From: Flavobacteriales bacterium
GTDB taxonomy: Bacteria > Bacteroidota > Bacteroidia > UBA10329
NCBI GenBank assembly: GCA_003456455.1
Contig: DMRV01000370.1
Coordinates: 1 to 5,427, forward strand
DNA: 5,427 nucleotides
Direction of reading: 5' to 3'
Positions 1-5,427 of this stretch are shown here, piece by piece. Every line of letters begins with the position of its first letter. The stretch's first letter is position 1. The notes beneath the pieces were generated by a model, which was not told the DNA's origin, ran no database searches, and saw only the letters and a program-made list of their open reading frames with translations. The position numbers and the translations under genes were made by a program.

Positions 1-25
1 TTTTGAGAGTTCTTGCTTTCAAAGT

Positions 26-982
26 TTAATTGTTCGGAAAAAGTGAATCAACAAACGCTTCGCGATTGAATACTTGAAGGTCTTCGATTCCTTCTCCAAC
101 GCCAATATATTTTACCGGAATCTTGAATTGGTCAGAAATACCAATCACAACTCCTCCTTTAGCAGTTCCATCCAGCTTAGTCAATGCTAGCGCATTTACT
201 TCAGTAGCTTTTACAAATTGCTTTGCCTGTTCAATGGCATTCTGACCAGTAGAAGCGTCTAAAACCAAAAGAATTTCGTGTGGGGCTCCAGGAACAACCT
301 TGTCCATTACTCTACGGATTTTGGTCAACTCGTTCATCAAGTTCACTTTATTGTGAAGTCGACCTGCTGTGTCAATAATGGCTACATCAGCATTTTTTGC
401 AACGGCAGATTCAAGCGTATCAAATGCAACTGAAGCGGGGTCGGCATTCATTCCCTGATTAATAACCGGAACACCAACACGCTCACCCCAAATGATTAAT
501 TGATCAACTGCGGCTGCCCGAAATGTATCTGCAGCTCCTAGAACAACATTCTTTCCAGAAGTTTTCAGTTGATGCGCCAGTTTTCCAATTGTGGTGGTTT
601 TCCCAACGCCATTTACCCCAACAACCATAATTACGTACGGTTTTTGTCCTTCAGGAATGGGCAATCCATCAATATCACCGCTATTATTCTCTTTTAGAAG
701 AGCAACAATCTCTTCCTGAAGCATTTTGTTCAGCTGATCCGTACCAACGTACTTGTCAGTAGAAACCCGTGCTTCAATACCCTTAATGATTTTTAACGTG
801 GTGTCAACACCAACATCAGAAGTAACAAGCACCTCTTCAAGGTTATCTAATACTTCATCGTCAATCTTCGACTTGCCGATTACTGCCTTGGTTAACTTCG
901 AAAAAACACCTTCGCGTGTTTTCTCCAAGCCTTCGTCAAGCTTTTCTTTTTTCTCTTTCGAAAAGAACCCGAATAATCCCAT
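26..982 (-). CDS. ftsY: Signal recognition particle receptor FtsY (SRP-GTPase)
   Basis: FtsY is the membrane-associated SRP receptor. It pairs with the Ffh-4.5S RNA complex and, by reciprocal GTP hydrolysis, delivers ribosomes making membrane proteins to the Sec translocon. The 318-residue product has a short charged N-terminus (residues 1-30), a helical N domain (about 30-100, with DVGVD at 56-60) and a complete G domain. Visible motifs are the P-loop GVNGVGKTT (122-130), DTFRAAA (152-158), DTAGR (204-208), TKLDGTAKGG (268-277) and a closing GVGEGIEDL (294-302). No key residue is missing. The long acidic A domain of E. coli FtsY is absent, as in most short FtsY proteins. The start MGLFGFFSKEKKEK is typical of Bacteroidetes FtsY, and no Shine-Dalgarno site precedes it. 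The gene is last in the rpmG cluster but is separated from it by a terminator hairpin. Identification is secure. Confidence 0.98.
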   Translation of the reverse strand: MGLFGFFSKEKKEKLDEGLEKTREGVFSKLTKAVIGKSKIDDEVLDNLEEVLVTSDVGVDTTLKIIKGIEARVSTDKYVGTDQLNKMLQEEIVALLKENNSGDIDGLPIPEGQKPYVIMVVGVNGVGKTTTIGKLAHQLKTSGKNVVLGAADTFRAAAVDQLIIWGERVGVPVINQGMNADPASVAFDTLESAVAKNADVAIIDTAGRLHNKVNLMNELTKIRRVMDKVVPGAPHEILLVLDASTGQNAIEQAKQFVKATEVNALALTKLDGTAKGGVVIGISDQFKIPVKYIGVGEGIEDLQVFNREAFVDSLFPNN

Positions 983-987
983 TGTCT

Positions 988-1029
988 AAAAAATAAAAAG
1001 GCTTCTCCCTGAGAACAGAGAGAAGCCTT
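988..1029 (-). terminator. Intrinsic terminator or attenuator between the DUF4295 gene and ftsY
   Basis: Bases 998-1007 pair perfectly with 1020-1029 (10 bp, AAGGCTTCTC against GAGAAGCCTT). After one mismatch, three more pairs (1009-1011 with 1016-1018) close on a 4-base loop. On the minus-strand transcript the hairpin is followed by a U-rich run (988-999, broken by one A), the classic form of a Rho-independent terminator. It lies about 20 bases after tandem TAA TAA stops of the DUF4295 gene, and the U-tract ends 5 bases before the ftsY ATG. It therefore fits an end to the ribosomal-protein transcript. Because ftsY follows at once, partial read-through (attenuation) is the likely mode. The structure is seen directly; the regulatory role is inferred. 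Confidence 0.85.
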
Positions 1030-1049
1030 AGTTATAACGTAGTGTGTTA

Positions 1050-1208
1050 TTAGCTATTCTTCGCAAAAAAGTCCTTAACGTGGTCGTTATGAACTACTTC
1101 TTGTTTGAAAGCATACTGTCCAGACTTCTCAGATTTCACCATTTTAATAACCTTGGTAAACTCACGTCCAGCTCCTGTCTTAAGCGTTGCAACTGTCTTC
1201 TTAGCCAT
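1050..1208 (-). CDS. DUF4295 family small basic protein, probable Bacteroidetes-specific 50S ribosomal protein (bL38)
   Basis: This 52-residue, lysine-rich protein begins MAKKTVATLKTGAGREFTKV and ends DFFAKNS, followed by tandem TAA stops. Its length, composition and place between rpmG and ftsY match the DUF4295 family, which is confined to Bacteroidetes. From memory, a phylum-specific large-subunit protein named bL38 was seen in a Flavobacterium ribosome structure, and I believe it is this family; that link should be checked. A ribosomal role fits the basic composition, small size and co-transcription with L33. The start codon lies 7 bases after the rpmG stop. An AGGAG sits inside the last codons of rpmG, but about 16 bases from the ATG, too far for a good Shine-Dalgarno site, so coupling to rpmG translation is more likely. 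The coding call is firm; the ribosomal function is an inference. Confidence 0.9.
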   Translation of the reverse strand: MAKKTVATLKTGAGREFTKVIKMVKSEKSGQYAFKQEVVHNDHVKDFFAKNS

Positions 1209-1215
1209 ATCTCAA

Positions 1216-1398
1216 TTATTTAATCTCCTTATGAACCGTCATCTTTTTCAAGATTGGGTTGTATTTTTTCAACTCAACACGGTCAGGCGTGTTTTTTCTG
1301 TTCTTGGTAGTAATATACCTTGAAGTTCCAGGTTGTCCACTCTCCTTGTGCTCAGTGCACTCAAGAATAACCTGAATTCTATCTCCTTTTCTTGCCAT
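1216..1398 (-). CDS. rpmG: 50S ribosomal protein L33 (bL33)
   Basis: The 60-residue basic protein reads MARKGDRIQVILECTEHK at its start, has GTSRYITTKNRKNTPDRVEL in the middle and ends in PILKKMTVHKEIK. This is the usual length and sequence pattern of Bacteroidetes L33. It belongs to the large ribosomal subunit near the E site. Only one cysteine is present (residue 14), so this is the zinc-free (C-minus) form rather than the four-cysteine paralogue made under zinc-replete conditions. It is the first gene after a strong promoter candidate and is followed after 7 bases by the DUF4295 gene, so the two share a transcript. The leader before the ATG is A-rich with no clear Shine-Dalgarno, as expected in this phylum. 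rpmB, the usual upstream partner, is absent. Confidence 0.97.
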   Translation of the reverse strand: MARKGDRIQVILECTEHKESGQPGTSRYITTKNRKNTPDRVELKKYNPILKKMTVHKEIK

Positions 1399-1424
1399 TT
1401 CTTTTACTCAAAAATTTCGGAGTG

Positions 1425-1455
1425 CAAATGTATGTTTTATTAATCATACATCAAA
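1425..1455 (-). promoter_or_regulatory. Bacteroidetes-type promoter for rpmG-DUF4295(-ftsY)
   Basis: On the minus strand a TTTG (-33 box, 1452-1455) is followed after exactly 19 bases by TACATTTG (-7 box, 1425-1432). This is a full match to the Bacteroidetes primary sigma factor consensus, TTTG then TAnnTTTG about 19-21 bases later. The spacer is very AT-rich. Transcription would start a few bases downstream, near 1418, giving a leader of about 20 bases before the rpmG ATG at 1398. Such a strong promoter suits a ribosomal-protein gene. Confidence 0.8.
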
Positions 1456-1478
1456 CACAAATCAACCTAGTTCTTCTT

Positions 1479-1598
1479 GGGCGTTACCCAGCAGCTAACT
1501 TGATTGAACTAAGTTGACCTTTGCAAGAGCTGGGTCAGGCTGTTCGCTATATCTTTTCTTCGTTCCTCAGAAAAGGATGTCGCTTCCATCCCTAACGC
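1479..1598. repeat. Structured palindromic intergenic element (REP-like), after fmt
   Basis: This non-coding stretch folds into several stems. Short terminal inverted repeats GCGTTA (1481-1486) and TAACGC (1593-1598) bound it. Inside are a perfect 7-bp hairpin, ACCCAGC (1486-1492) with GCTGGGT (1529-1535), whose loop holds AACTT (1497-1501) paired with AAGTT (1511-1515). A second hairpin is ATCTTTTCT (1551-1559) with AGAAAAGGAT (1569-1578), with one bulge. An alternative stem, GGATG (1575-1579) with CATCC (1587-1591), would compete with it. The pattern of a GCGTTAGGGAT end, a GATATAGCG segment and a closing AACGCCC end (minus strand) matches my recollection of a repeat scattered between genes in many Bacteroidetes genomes. 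Only one copy is visible here. It begins 7 bases after the fmt stop and may insulate the two operons. The structure is seen; repeat identity is from memory. Confidence 0.55.
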
Positions 1599-1605
1599 AA
1601 AACAA

Positions 1606-2553
1606 CTAGACACATTTATAGCCATCCAAACTGTATCCTAAGAGAAAAGCTTTTGCTTCCATTCGCTTTTTACCCGCCATTTGAAGCTCAAGAACTTCAA
1701 GCCAACCATCAGCACATTTAACAAACATACGTTGGTTAGCAACTCGGATTGTACCTGATTTTGCTTCTTGACTCAGTTCCGATTTGGAAGCTTTGAAAAT
1801 CTTCAATCCGATTTCTTCATCATCAGATACAAGCGTAGTAAAAGCAGTTGGGTAGGGTGAAAGCCCTCTAATGTGATTGAATACATCATTCGCGGATTTG
1901 TTCCAATCAATTTTACAGGTTTCCTTGAAAATCTTTGGAGCTTCATTCAGTTCACCTACAATTGCATTCTGTGGAGTTGATGGAGCGTTTCCGCTTTCAA
2001 TTGCTTGCAGCGTTTTCACAACTAATCTGGCACCAACATTCATCAACTTATCGTGCAATTCACCAGCGGTTTCATTTTCAGCTATGTCAACTTTCTCCTG
2101 AAAAATGATGTCGCCTGTGTCAATTTGATGCTGAAGAAAAAAAGTACTAATACCTGATTCCTTCTCGCCATTAATTACAGCCCAATTAATTGGTGCAGCA
2201 CCACGGTATTGAGGTAGGAGTGAGGCATGCAAATTGAACGTGCCTTTCTCAGGCATATTCCAAACCACTTCAGGTAGCATTCTAAATGCAACCACTACTT
2301 GAAGTGTGGCTTTCAGTTTTCTCAACTCACTCAGAAACTCTTCTGATTTAAGATTAGTTGGTTGAAGCACTTTCAATTCGTTTTCAACCGCAAATTGCTT
2401 TACGGCTGATGGCTGCAATTTCATTCCTCTTCCAGCTTTTCTGTCTGGCGCGGTGATTAGTCCAACCACGTTTGCATCTGCATCAAGCAACGCTTTTAAC
2501 GTTGCTACTGCAAAATCAGACGTGCCCATAAAAACGATTCGCTCTTTACTCAT
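1606..2553 (-). CDS. fmt: Methionyl-tRNA formyltransferase
   Basis: Fmt transfers a formyl group from 10-formyltetrahydrofolate to Met-tRNA(fMet), making the initiator tRNA for bacterial translation. The 315-residue product has an N-terminal Rossmann-type formyltransferase domain (about 1-205) and a C-terminal tRNA-binding barrel (about 206-315). The catalytic triad is present as Asn107 and His109 (in FNLHASLLPQYRGAAPI) and Asp145 (in QIDTGDI), each one residue on from the E. coli positions. The folate-site region contains VVAFRMLP, typical of Bacteroidetes Fmt, and the linker has HIRGLSPYPTAF. The start MSKERIVFMGTSDFA at 2553 matches family N-termini. The open frame runs upstream to 2652, but that part is out-of-frame transporter coding sequence. 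A second in-frame ATG at 2562 (MQKFMSK) is possible but less likely. The gene overlaps the MATE gene by 8 bp (ATGAGTAA), so translation is probably coupled. It ends in TAG. Confidence 0.97.
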   Translation of the reverse strand: MSKERIVFMGTSDFAVATLKALLDADANVVGLITAPDRKAGRGMKLQPSAVKQFAVENELKVLQPTNLKSEEFLSELRKLKATLQVVVAFRMLPEVVWNMPEKGTFNLHASLLPQYRGAAPINWAVINGEKESGISTFFLQHQIDTGDIIFQEKVDIAENETAGELHDKLMNVGARLVVKTLQAIESGNAPSTPQNAIVGELNEAPKIFKETCKIDWNKSANDVFNHIRGLSPYPTAFTTLVSDDEEIGLKIFKASKSELSQEAKSGTIRVANQRMFVKCADGWLEVLELQMAGKKRMEAKAFLLGYSLDGYKCV

Positions 2554-3883
2554 GAACTTTTGCATTTTTCCATTTTCCAGTCCAAAGATAAAGCGCAGAA
2601 AACAGTCCCATAAATGTGAAATACACAATCTCTGAGGTCCAAACCATATCAAGCGGTTGATGCCACTGATGAACCATTCTATACGTGAAGTTGAGGTAGA
2701 TAATCAGGGTGCTGACCTCAATCAGCAAAGTCATTAACGTGTTGCCTGTTCCTGAAACAACGGATAATAATATCATGGCTACAGCAAAAAGAACAATTGA
2801 AATAGAGATGACGTAAACCACAGGAATGGAGTCTGCAATCAGTGTTGCGTCATTCGTAAATACAGAAAGGAGTAAACTTGGGTTGATAAGGTTGAGCAGC
2901 ATCAAGGCAATTGATGACAAAACCGTCACAATTATAAGACGTCTTATGAGCGTCCAAACCAAATGCGTTCCGCCTTGTCCAATAAGTTTACTCACAAGTG
3001 TTTGAGTCCCTTGGCCAATTCCAATTAAGGGTATCATCAGTACGGAATAGCCACTTCTGACCACATTGGAGATTGCCAATTCGCGCTCGCCCATTCCTTC
3101 AATAATAAGGAAGAAGGTTAGCCAAGAAGCAATGGAAACCACACTCTGAATAATTACTGGAGTAGCAATTCGCATAATGGTTTTAACCTGAATGAAACTC
3201 AGTTTTGGAAAATGGAAGCAGTTAAACTGCACGCCCAATCGTTTTCGTCTTACCCAGATTATCAGATACACTAAGCTCAGCGTTTCGGAAAGAACTGAGG
3301 CGTAACCCGCTCCTTCAATTTCCATTCTTGGAAACCCCAAATTCCCGAATACAAAGAGGTAATTGAATAATAAGTTCAACCCAGCCATAATACCCGCTGC
3401 ATAGGAAATGGCGCGGGTATCGCTAATCCCAGTCAAGAAGCATCTATAACCTACAACAATGGCTGCTGGAATCAGTCCAACCACGCGAATGTTGGTGTAA
3501 TCGAGTGTGCTTTTTAAGATGGCGTCAGAGTCGATAACTCTGGATAAAAGCTGTTCGCCAAATACAAAATGGAAGGCAATGAGCCCGCAAGCCATTAATA
3601 AAAGCAGATAAAGCAAATGATCGAAAACGGGACCAATCTTTTCTGGTTTTTCCTCACCATGGTACCGTGCCATGATAATCTGCGCTCCGATTCCGAGACC
3701 GAAGGCTGCCATCAGCATAATAAGTACATAGATGCCACCGAGCCCAGAGGCTCCAATAGCAACTTCGCTTACGCGCCCAAGAAAAGCAGTGTCGGTTACG
3801 TTAATAACCGTTACCGCCATAAATCCGAGGATGAGTGGGTAGGAGATGCGCCAGATGTTACGATATGAAATCGTTTCGTGCAT
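2546..3883 (-). CDS. MATE family efflux transporter (NorM/DinF type)
   Basis: This 445-residue integral membrane protein belongs to the MATE family, which exports cationic drugs or metabolites in exchange for Na+ or H+. Twelve hydrophobic stretches in two six-helix halves fit the family size and layout, with a charged mid-loop near 211-235 (RRKRLG). Family signatures are VTDTAFLGR in helix 1 (29-37, with the usual Asp31), the helix 6 region FNYLFVFGNLGFP with EGAGYASVLSE (173-200), and GIGQGTQTLVSKLIGQG (288-304) in the second half. The substrate cannot be told from sequence. The ATG shares one base with the stop codon of the upstream methyltransferase (TGATG), and the end overlaps fmt by 8 bp. 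It therefore sits inside a housekeeping operon, which argues for constitutive expression. No frameshift or truncation is seen. Confidence 0.93.
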   Translation of the reverse strand: MHETISYRNIWRISYPLILGFMAVTVINVTDTAFLGRVSEVAIGASGLGGIYVLIMLMAAFGLGIGAQIIMARYHGEEKPEKIGPVFDHLLYLLLLMACGLIAFHFVFGEQLLSRVIDSDAILKSTLDYTNIRVVGLIPAAIVVGYRCFLTGISDTRAISYAAGIMAGLNLLFNYLFVFGNLGFPRMEIEGAGYASVLSETLSLVYLIIWVRRKRLGVQFNCFHFPKLSFIQVKTIMRIATPVIIQSVVSIASWLTFFLIIEGMGERELAISNVVRSGYSVLMIPLIGIGQGTQTLVSKLIGQGGTHLVWTLIRRLIIVTVLSSIALMLLNLINPSLLLSVFTNDATLIADSIPVVYVISISIVLFAVAMILLSVVSGTGNTLMTLLIEVSTLIIYLNFTYRMVHQWHQPLDMVWTSEIVYFTFMGLFSALYLWTGKWKNAKVHE

Positions 3884-5028
3884 CAGCTCACATGCAGCAT
3901 CAAGCCTTTCAAATACTCTCCCTCTGGATGATAAATGTTTACCGGATGATCTATAGCATGCCCCAATCTTTTAAGCACACGAACGTTCCGTCCAGCGTTA
4001 ATTGCAGCGGCTAGAACCGCGCTTTCAAACATCTGTGGATTAACCACTTGTGAGCATGAAAATGTGAATAGAAGGCTATTTGGAGCAATCTTCTTCAATG
4101 CCATTTCATTCAAACGCTTGTAACCCTGAACAGCACGATGTCTAGCTTTAATTGATTTTGCAAAGGCTGGCGGATCGAGAATAATCATATCGTATCCTTC
4201 CGCTTTTTCTACAAATTTGAAAGCATCTTCACAGATGGCTTCATGGTTTTTGTCAGAACCGTTGATGGTTGCGTTCTCCGCAGCCAAATCAATCGCTGGT
4301 TGCGAGATATCTACAGAGGTTACTTTCTTCGCTCCATTTGCTAATGCGTAAACAGAGAAGCCTCCTGTGTAACTGAAGGTGTTAAGTACTTTTCGGCCTT
4401 TTGAGAATTCACCAACCAACGAACGGTTATCTCTTTGGTCGATGAAAAAGCCTGTTTTTTGTCCGTTTACCCAATTCACTTTAAACTTGATTCCGTTCTC
4501 CAAAACCTCCGTTTCTTCCTTCAGCCCTTTTAGGAACTCATGCTGTTTAGAAGCAAGGTTCCGATGATAGATGGAGTTTAACTTGAGTCCGTTGATGTTC
4601 TCCAGCGCTTTCTTGATTTCCTTGGAGCAATTCGCCATACCGTCTGTGTGACTTTGCACAACAGCACAATCGTTGTAGATATCTACCACACATCCAGGAA
4701 GTCCATCGCCTTCGGCATGAATCAATCGAAAACAGTTGGTTTCCTTGGTTAGCAATCCAAGTCCTTTACGAACAGCAAATGCTTCCTGGAAACGCTGATT
4801 CCAGAACGTTTGGTCGATACGTTCCTTGTTAAAAGTGAGCATACGTACAGCAATAGACCCATTGTGATAATGGCCAGCACCGATATAGTCTCCTTGGAAA
4901 TCCTCTACGCTTACCAATTCACCATTTTCTGGTTGCTCGGTAAATTTTCCAATAGCACCTGAGAATACCCAACGATGCTTGCGCTTCAACGAGCTTTCCT
5001 TTCCCTTTTTTAGACTGATTGTTTTCAT
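3883..5028 (-). CDS. rlmI: RlmI-type class I SAM-dependent rRNA methyltransferase (PUA domain)
   Basis: The product (381 residues from the ATG at 5028) has the RlmI/RlmK architecture (COG1092). It has an N-terminal PUA RNA-binding domain (about 1-75), a central EEHEE-type domain with RLIHAEGDGLPGCVVD (101-116), and a Rossmann methyltransferase domain. The last includes QKTGFFIDQRDNR (190-202), the SAM-binding NTFSYTGGFSVYA (216-228), VDIS (239-242), LDPPAFAKS (284-292), TFSCS (322-326, candidate nucleophile Cys325) and HPEGEYLKG near the end. In E. coli RlmI makes m5C1962 of 23S rRNA and is 396 residues, close to this length. The exact target here is inferred from family membership. A TTG nine bases upstream (5037) could extend the protein by three residues, but it overlaps a -7-like box and the ATG is preferred. 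The stop overlaps the next ATG by one base. Confidence 0.9.
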   Translation of the reverse strand: MKTISLKKGKESSLKRKHRWVFSGAIGKFTEQPENGELVSVEDFQGDYIGAGHYHNGSIAVRMLTFNKERIDQTFWNQRFQEAFAVRKGLGLLTKETNCFRLIHAEGDGLPGCVVDIYNDCAVVQSHTDGMANCSKEIKKALENINGLKLNSIYHRNLASKQHEFLKGLKEETEVLENGIKFKVNWVNGQKTGFFIDQRDNRSLVGEFSKGRKVLNTFSYTGGFSVYALANGAKKVTSVDISQPAIDLAAENATINGSDKNHEAICEDAFKFVEKAEGYDMIILDPPAFAKSIKARHRAVQGYKRLNEMALKKIAPNSLLFTFSCSQVVNPQMFESAVLAAAINAGRNVRVLKRLGHAIDHPVNIYHPEGEYLKGLMLHVS

Positions 5029-5033
5029 GGGCG

Positions 5034-5041
5034 GCAAAGGT
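5034..5041 (-). promoter_or_regulatory. Candidate -7 promoter box before the rlmI-type gene
   Basis: The minus strand reads TACCTTTG here, a full match to the Bacteroidetes TAnnTTTG -7 element, 5 bases before the ATG at 5028. A matching TTTG -33 box is not found about 19-21 bases further upstream; the nearest sequences are T-rich but imperfect. If used, the transcript would start almost at the start codon, giving a leaderless or near-leaderless mRNA. It could supply extra transcription of rlmI-MATE-fmt apart from recQ. This rests on an eight-base match and may be chance. Confidence 0.4.
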
Positions 5042-5067
5042 ATTCTAAAGGAGCATCAATAAAGAGG

Positions 5068-5427
5068 TTATGGAAGACCGATTTTTCCGTTCATGTGATA
5101 CACCAGCTCGTTATTATCGAGCAGTAGTTGAACAGCTTTAAGAATCTCTTTTTCGGGTTTTTCAATCTTATCGAAAAGCTCTTCTAAACTCGTTTCTGAA
5201 TTGACATTTGACTTTACAAGCTCGATGTCGTTTTTATCCAGGTTGAACTTAGAAAGCCCACGGCAGACATCGCATTTTCCGCAACTCTTGCTGTCGGCTT
5301 CTCCAAAGTATTTGAGCAACATTTGACTTCGGCATACCTTATCGGCTGCTACAAAATGAAGGGCAGCTTTTATCCGTTCCCGAATCAATTCAATTCTCAC
5401 TTCATACACTTCCTTGGAAATGTGAAT
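5068..5427 (-). CDS. recQ: ATP-dependent DNA helicase RecQ, C-terminal fragment (5' end outside window)
   Basis: The visible 119 codons are open to the window edge, so the helicase core lies beyond 5427. The fragment starts at IHISKEVYEVRIELIRERI and carries the RecQ zinc-binding module: Cys32, then CGKCDVC with Cys49, Cys52 and Cys55. The 17-residue gap and CxxCxxC spacing equal those of E. coli RecQ (C380, C397, C400, C403). The LLKYFGE between them is also typical. RecQ unwinds DNA 3' to 5' in recombination and fork repair. After the last cysteine only 64 residues remain, ending NGKIGLP. That allows a reduced winged-helix-like region and no HRDC domain, so this is a short RecQ type. A GTG inside the fragment (5409) is not the start. 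The gene ends 39 bp before the methyltransferase ATG with no terminator between, so co-transcription is likely. Confidence 0.9.
   Translation of the reverse strand: MHISKEVYEVRIELIRERIKAALHFVAADKVCRSQMLLKYFGEADSKSCGKCDVCRGLSKFNLDKNDIELVKSNVNSETSLEELFDKIEKPEKEILKAVQLLLDNNELVYHMNGKIGLP

Noticed and set aside
1..25. Weak inverted repeat (about 8 bp with a mismatch) just after the ftsY stop, a possible terminator.
   Set aside because: It is short, mismatched on the transcribed strand and cut by the window edge, so a following U-tract cannot be seen.
753..989. Plus-strand open frame of 78 codons opposite the start of ftsY.
   Set aside because: It is the antisense shadow of a well-conserved gene, with a serine-rich low-information product and no promoter.
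1030..1080. Possible ftsY promoter (TACGTTAT after a TTTG) between the DUF4295 gene and the terminator hairpin.
   Set aside because: It matches only four of six fixed positions of the -7 box with a 22-base spacer, and it would still lie upstream of the terminator.
1105..1323. Plus-strand open frame of 72 codons across the DUF4295 gene and rpmG.
   Set aside because: It runs antisense to two conserved genes and its product resembles nothing.
1481..1598. Integron attC-like site, because of the GTTA and TAAC boxes flanking a palindromic region.
   Set aside because: attC sites read RYYYAAC first and GTTRRRY last. Here GTTA comes first and TAAC last on both strands, so the orientation is wrong, and no integrase or cassette is present.
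2554..2652. N-terminal extension of Fmt to an upstream in-frame ATG.
   Set aside because: The 33 extra residues are out-of-frame transporter coding sequence, and Fmt homologues begin at the KERIVFMGT motif.
3617..3868. Plus-strand open frame of 83 codons opposite the start of the MATE gene.
   Set aside because: Antisense shadow of a clear transporter; no family features.

Overview
The window looks like a piece of a Bacteroidetes chromosome, probably from a flavobacterium-like lineage. Several signs agree. The order rpmG, a DUF4295-type small protein, then ftsY is a Bacteroidetes arrangement. The Fmt and L33 sequences are of the Bacteroidetes type. Start codons lack strong Shine-Dalgarno sites, and two promoter candidates carry the TAnnTTTG -7 box of this phylum. 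Base composition is moderate and slightly AT-rich by eye. Every gene lies on the minus strand, so transcription runs from high to low coordinates.

Upstream block (5427 down to 1606): the C-terminal end of a RecQ DNA helicase is cut by the window edge. It is followed by a RlmI-type rRNA methyltransferase, a 12-helix MATE-family transporter and methionyl-tRNA formyltransferase (fmt). The last three genes touch or overlap (1 bp, then 8 bp), so they are almost certainly one translationally coupled transcript. recQ ends 39 bp before the methyltransferase ATG, where a candidate extra promoter sits.

Gene-free gap (1399-1605, about 207 bp): this holds two things. Just after the fmt stop is a strongly structured palindromic element (about 1479-1598) that resembles a recurring intergenic repeat of Bacteroidetes. 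Next to it is a near-perfect Bacteroidetes promoter (TTTG, 19 bases, TACATTTG) serving rpmG.

Downstream block (1398 down to 26): ribosomal protein L33 (rpmG), a 52-residue DUF4295 protein likely to be a Bacteroidetes-specific 50S subunit protein, a strong intrinsic terminator hairpin, and ftsY, the signal recognition particle receptor GTPase. The terminator ends only 5 bases before the ftsY ATG. This suggests that ftsY receives attenuated read-through from the ribosomal-protein promoter. rpmB (L28), which usually precedes rpmG in this cluster, is not in the window.

The content is core translation, secretion and repair machinery. I see no defence system, CRISPR array, complete insertion sequence, prophage or novel enzyme system. 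The points of interest are the regulatory and repeat features between genes.
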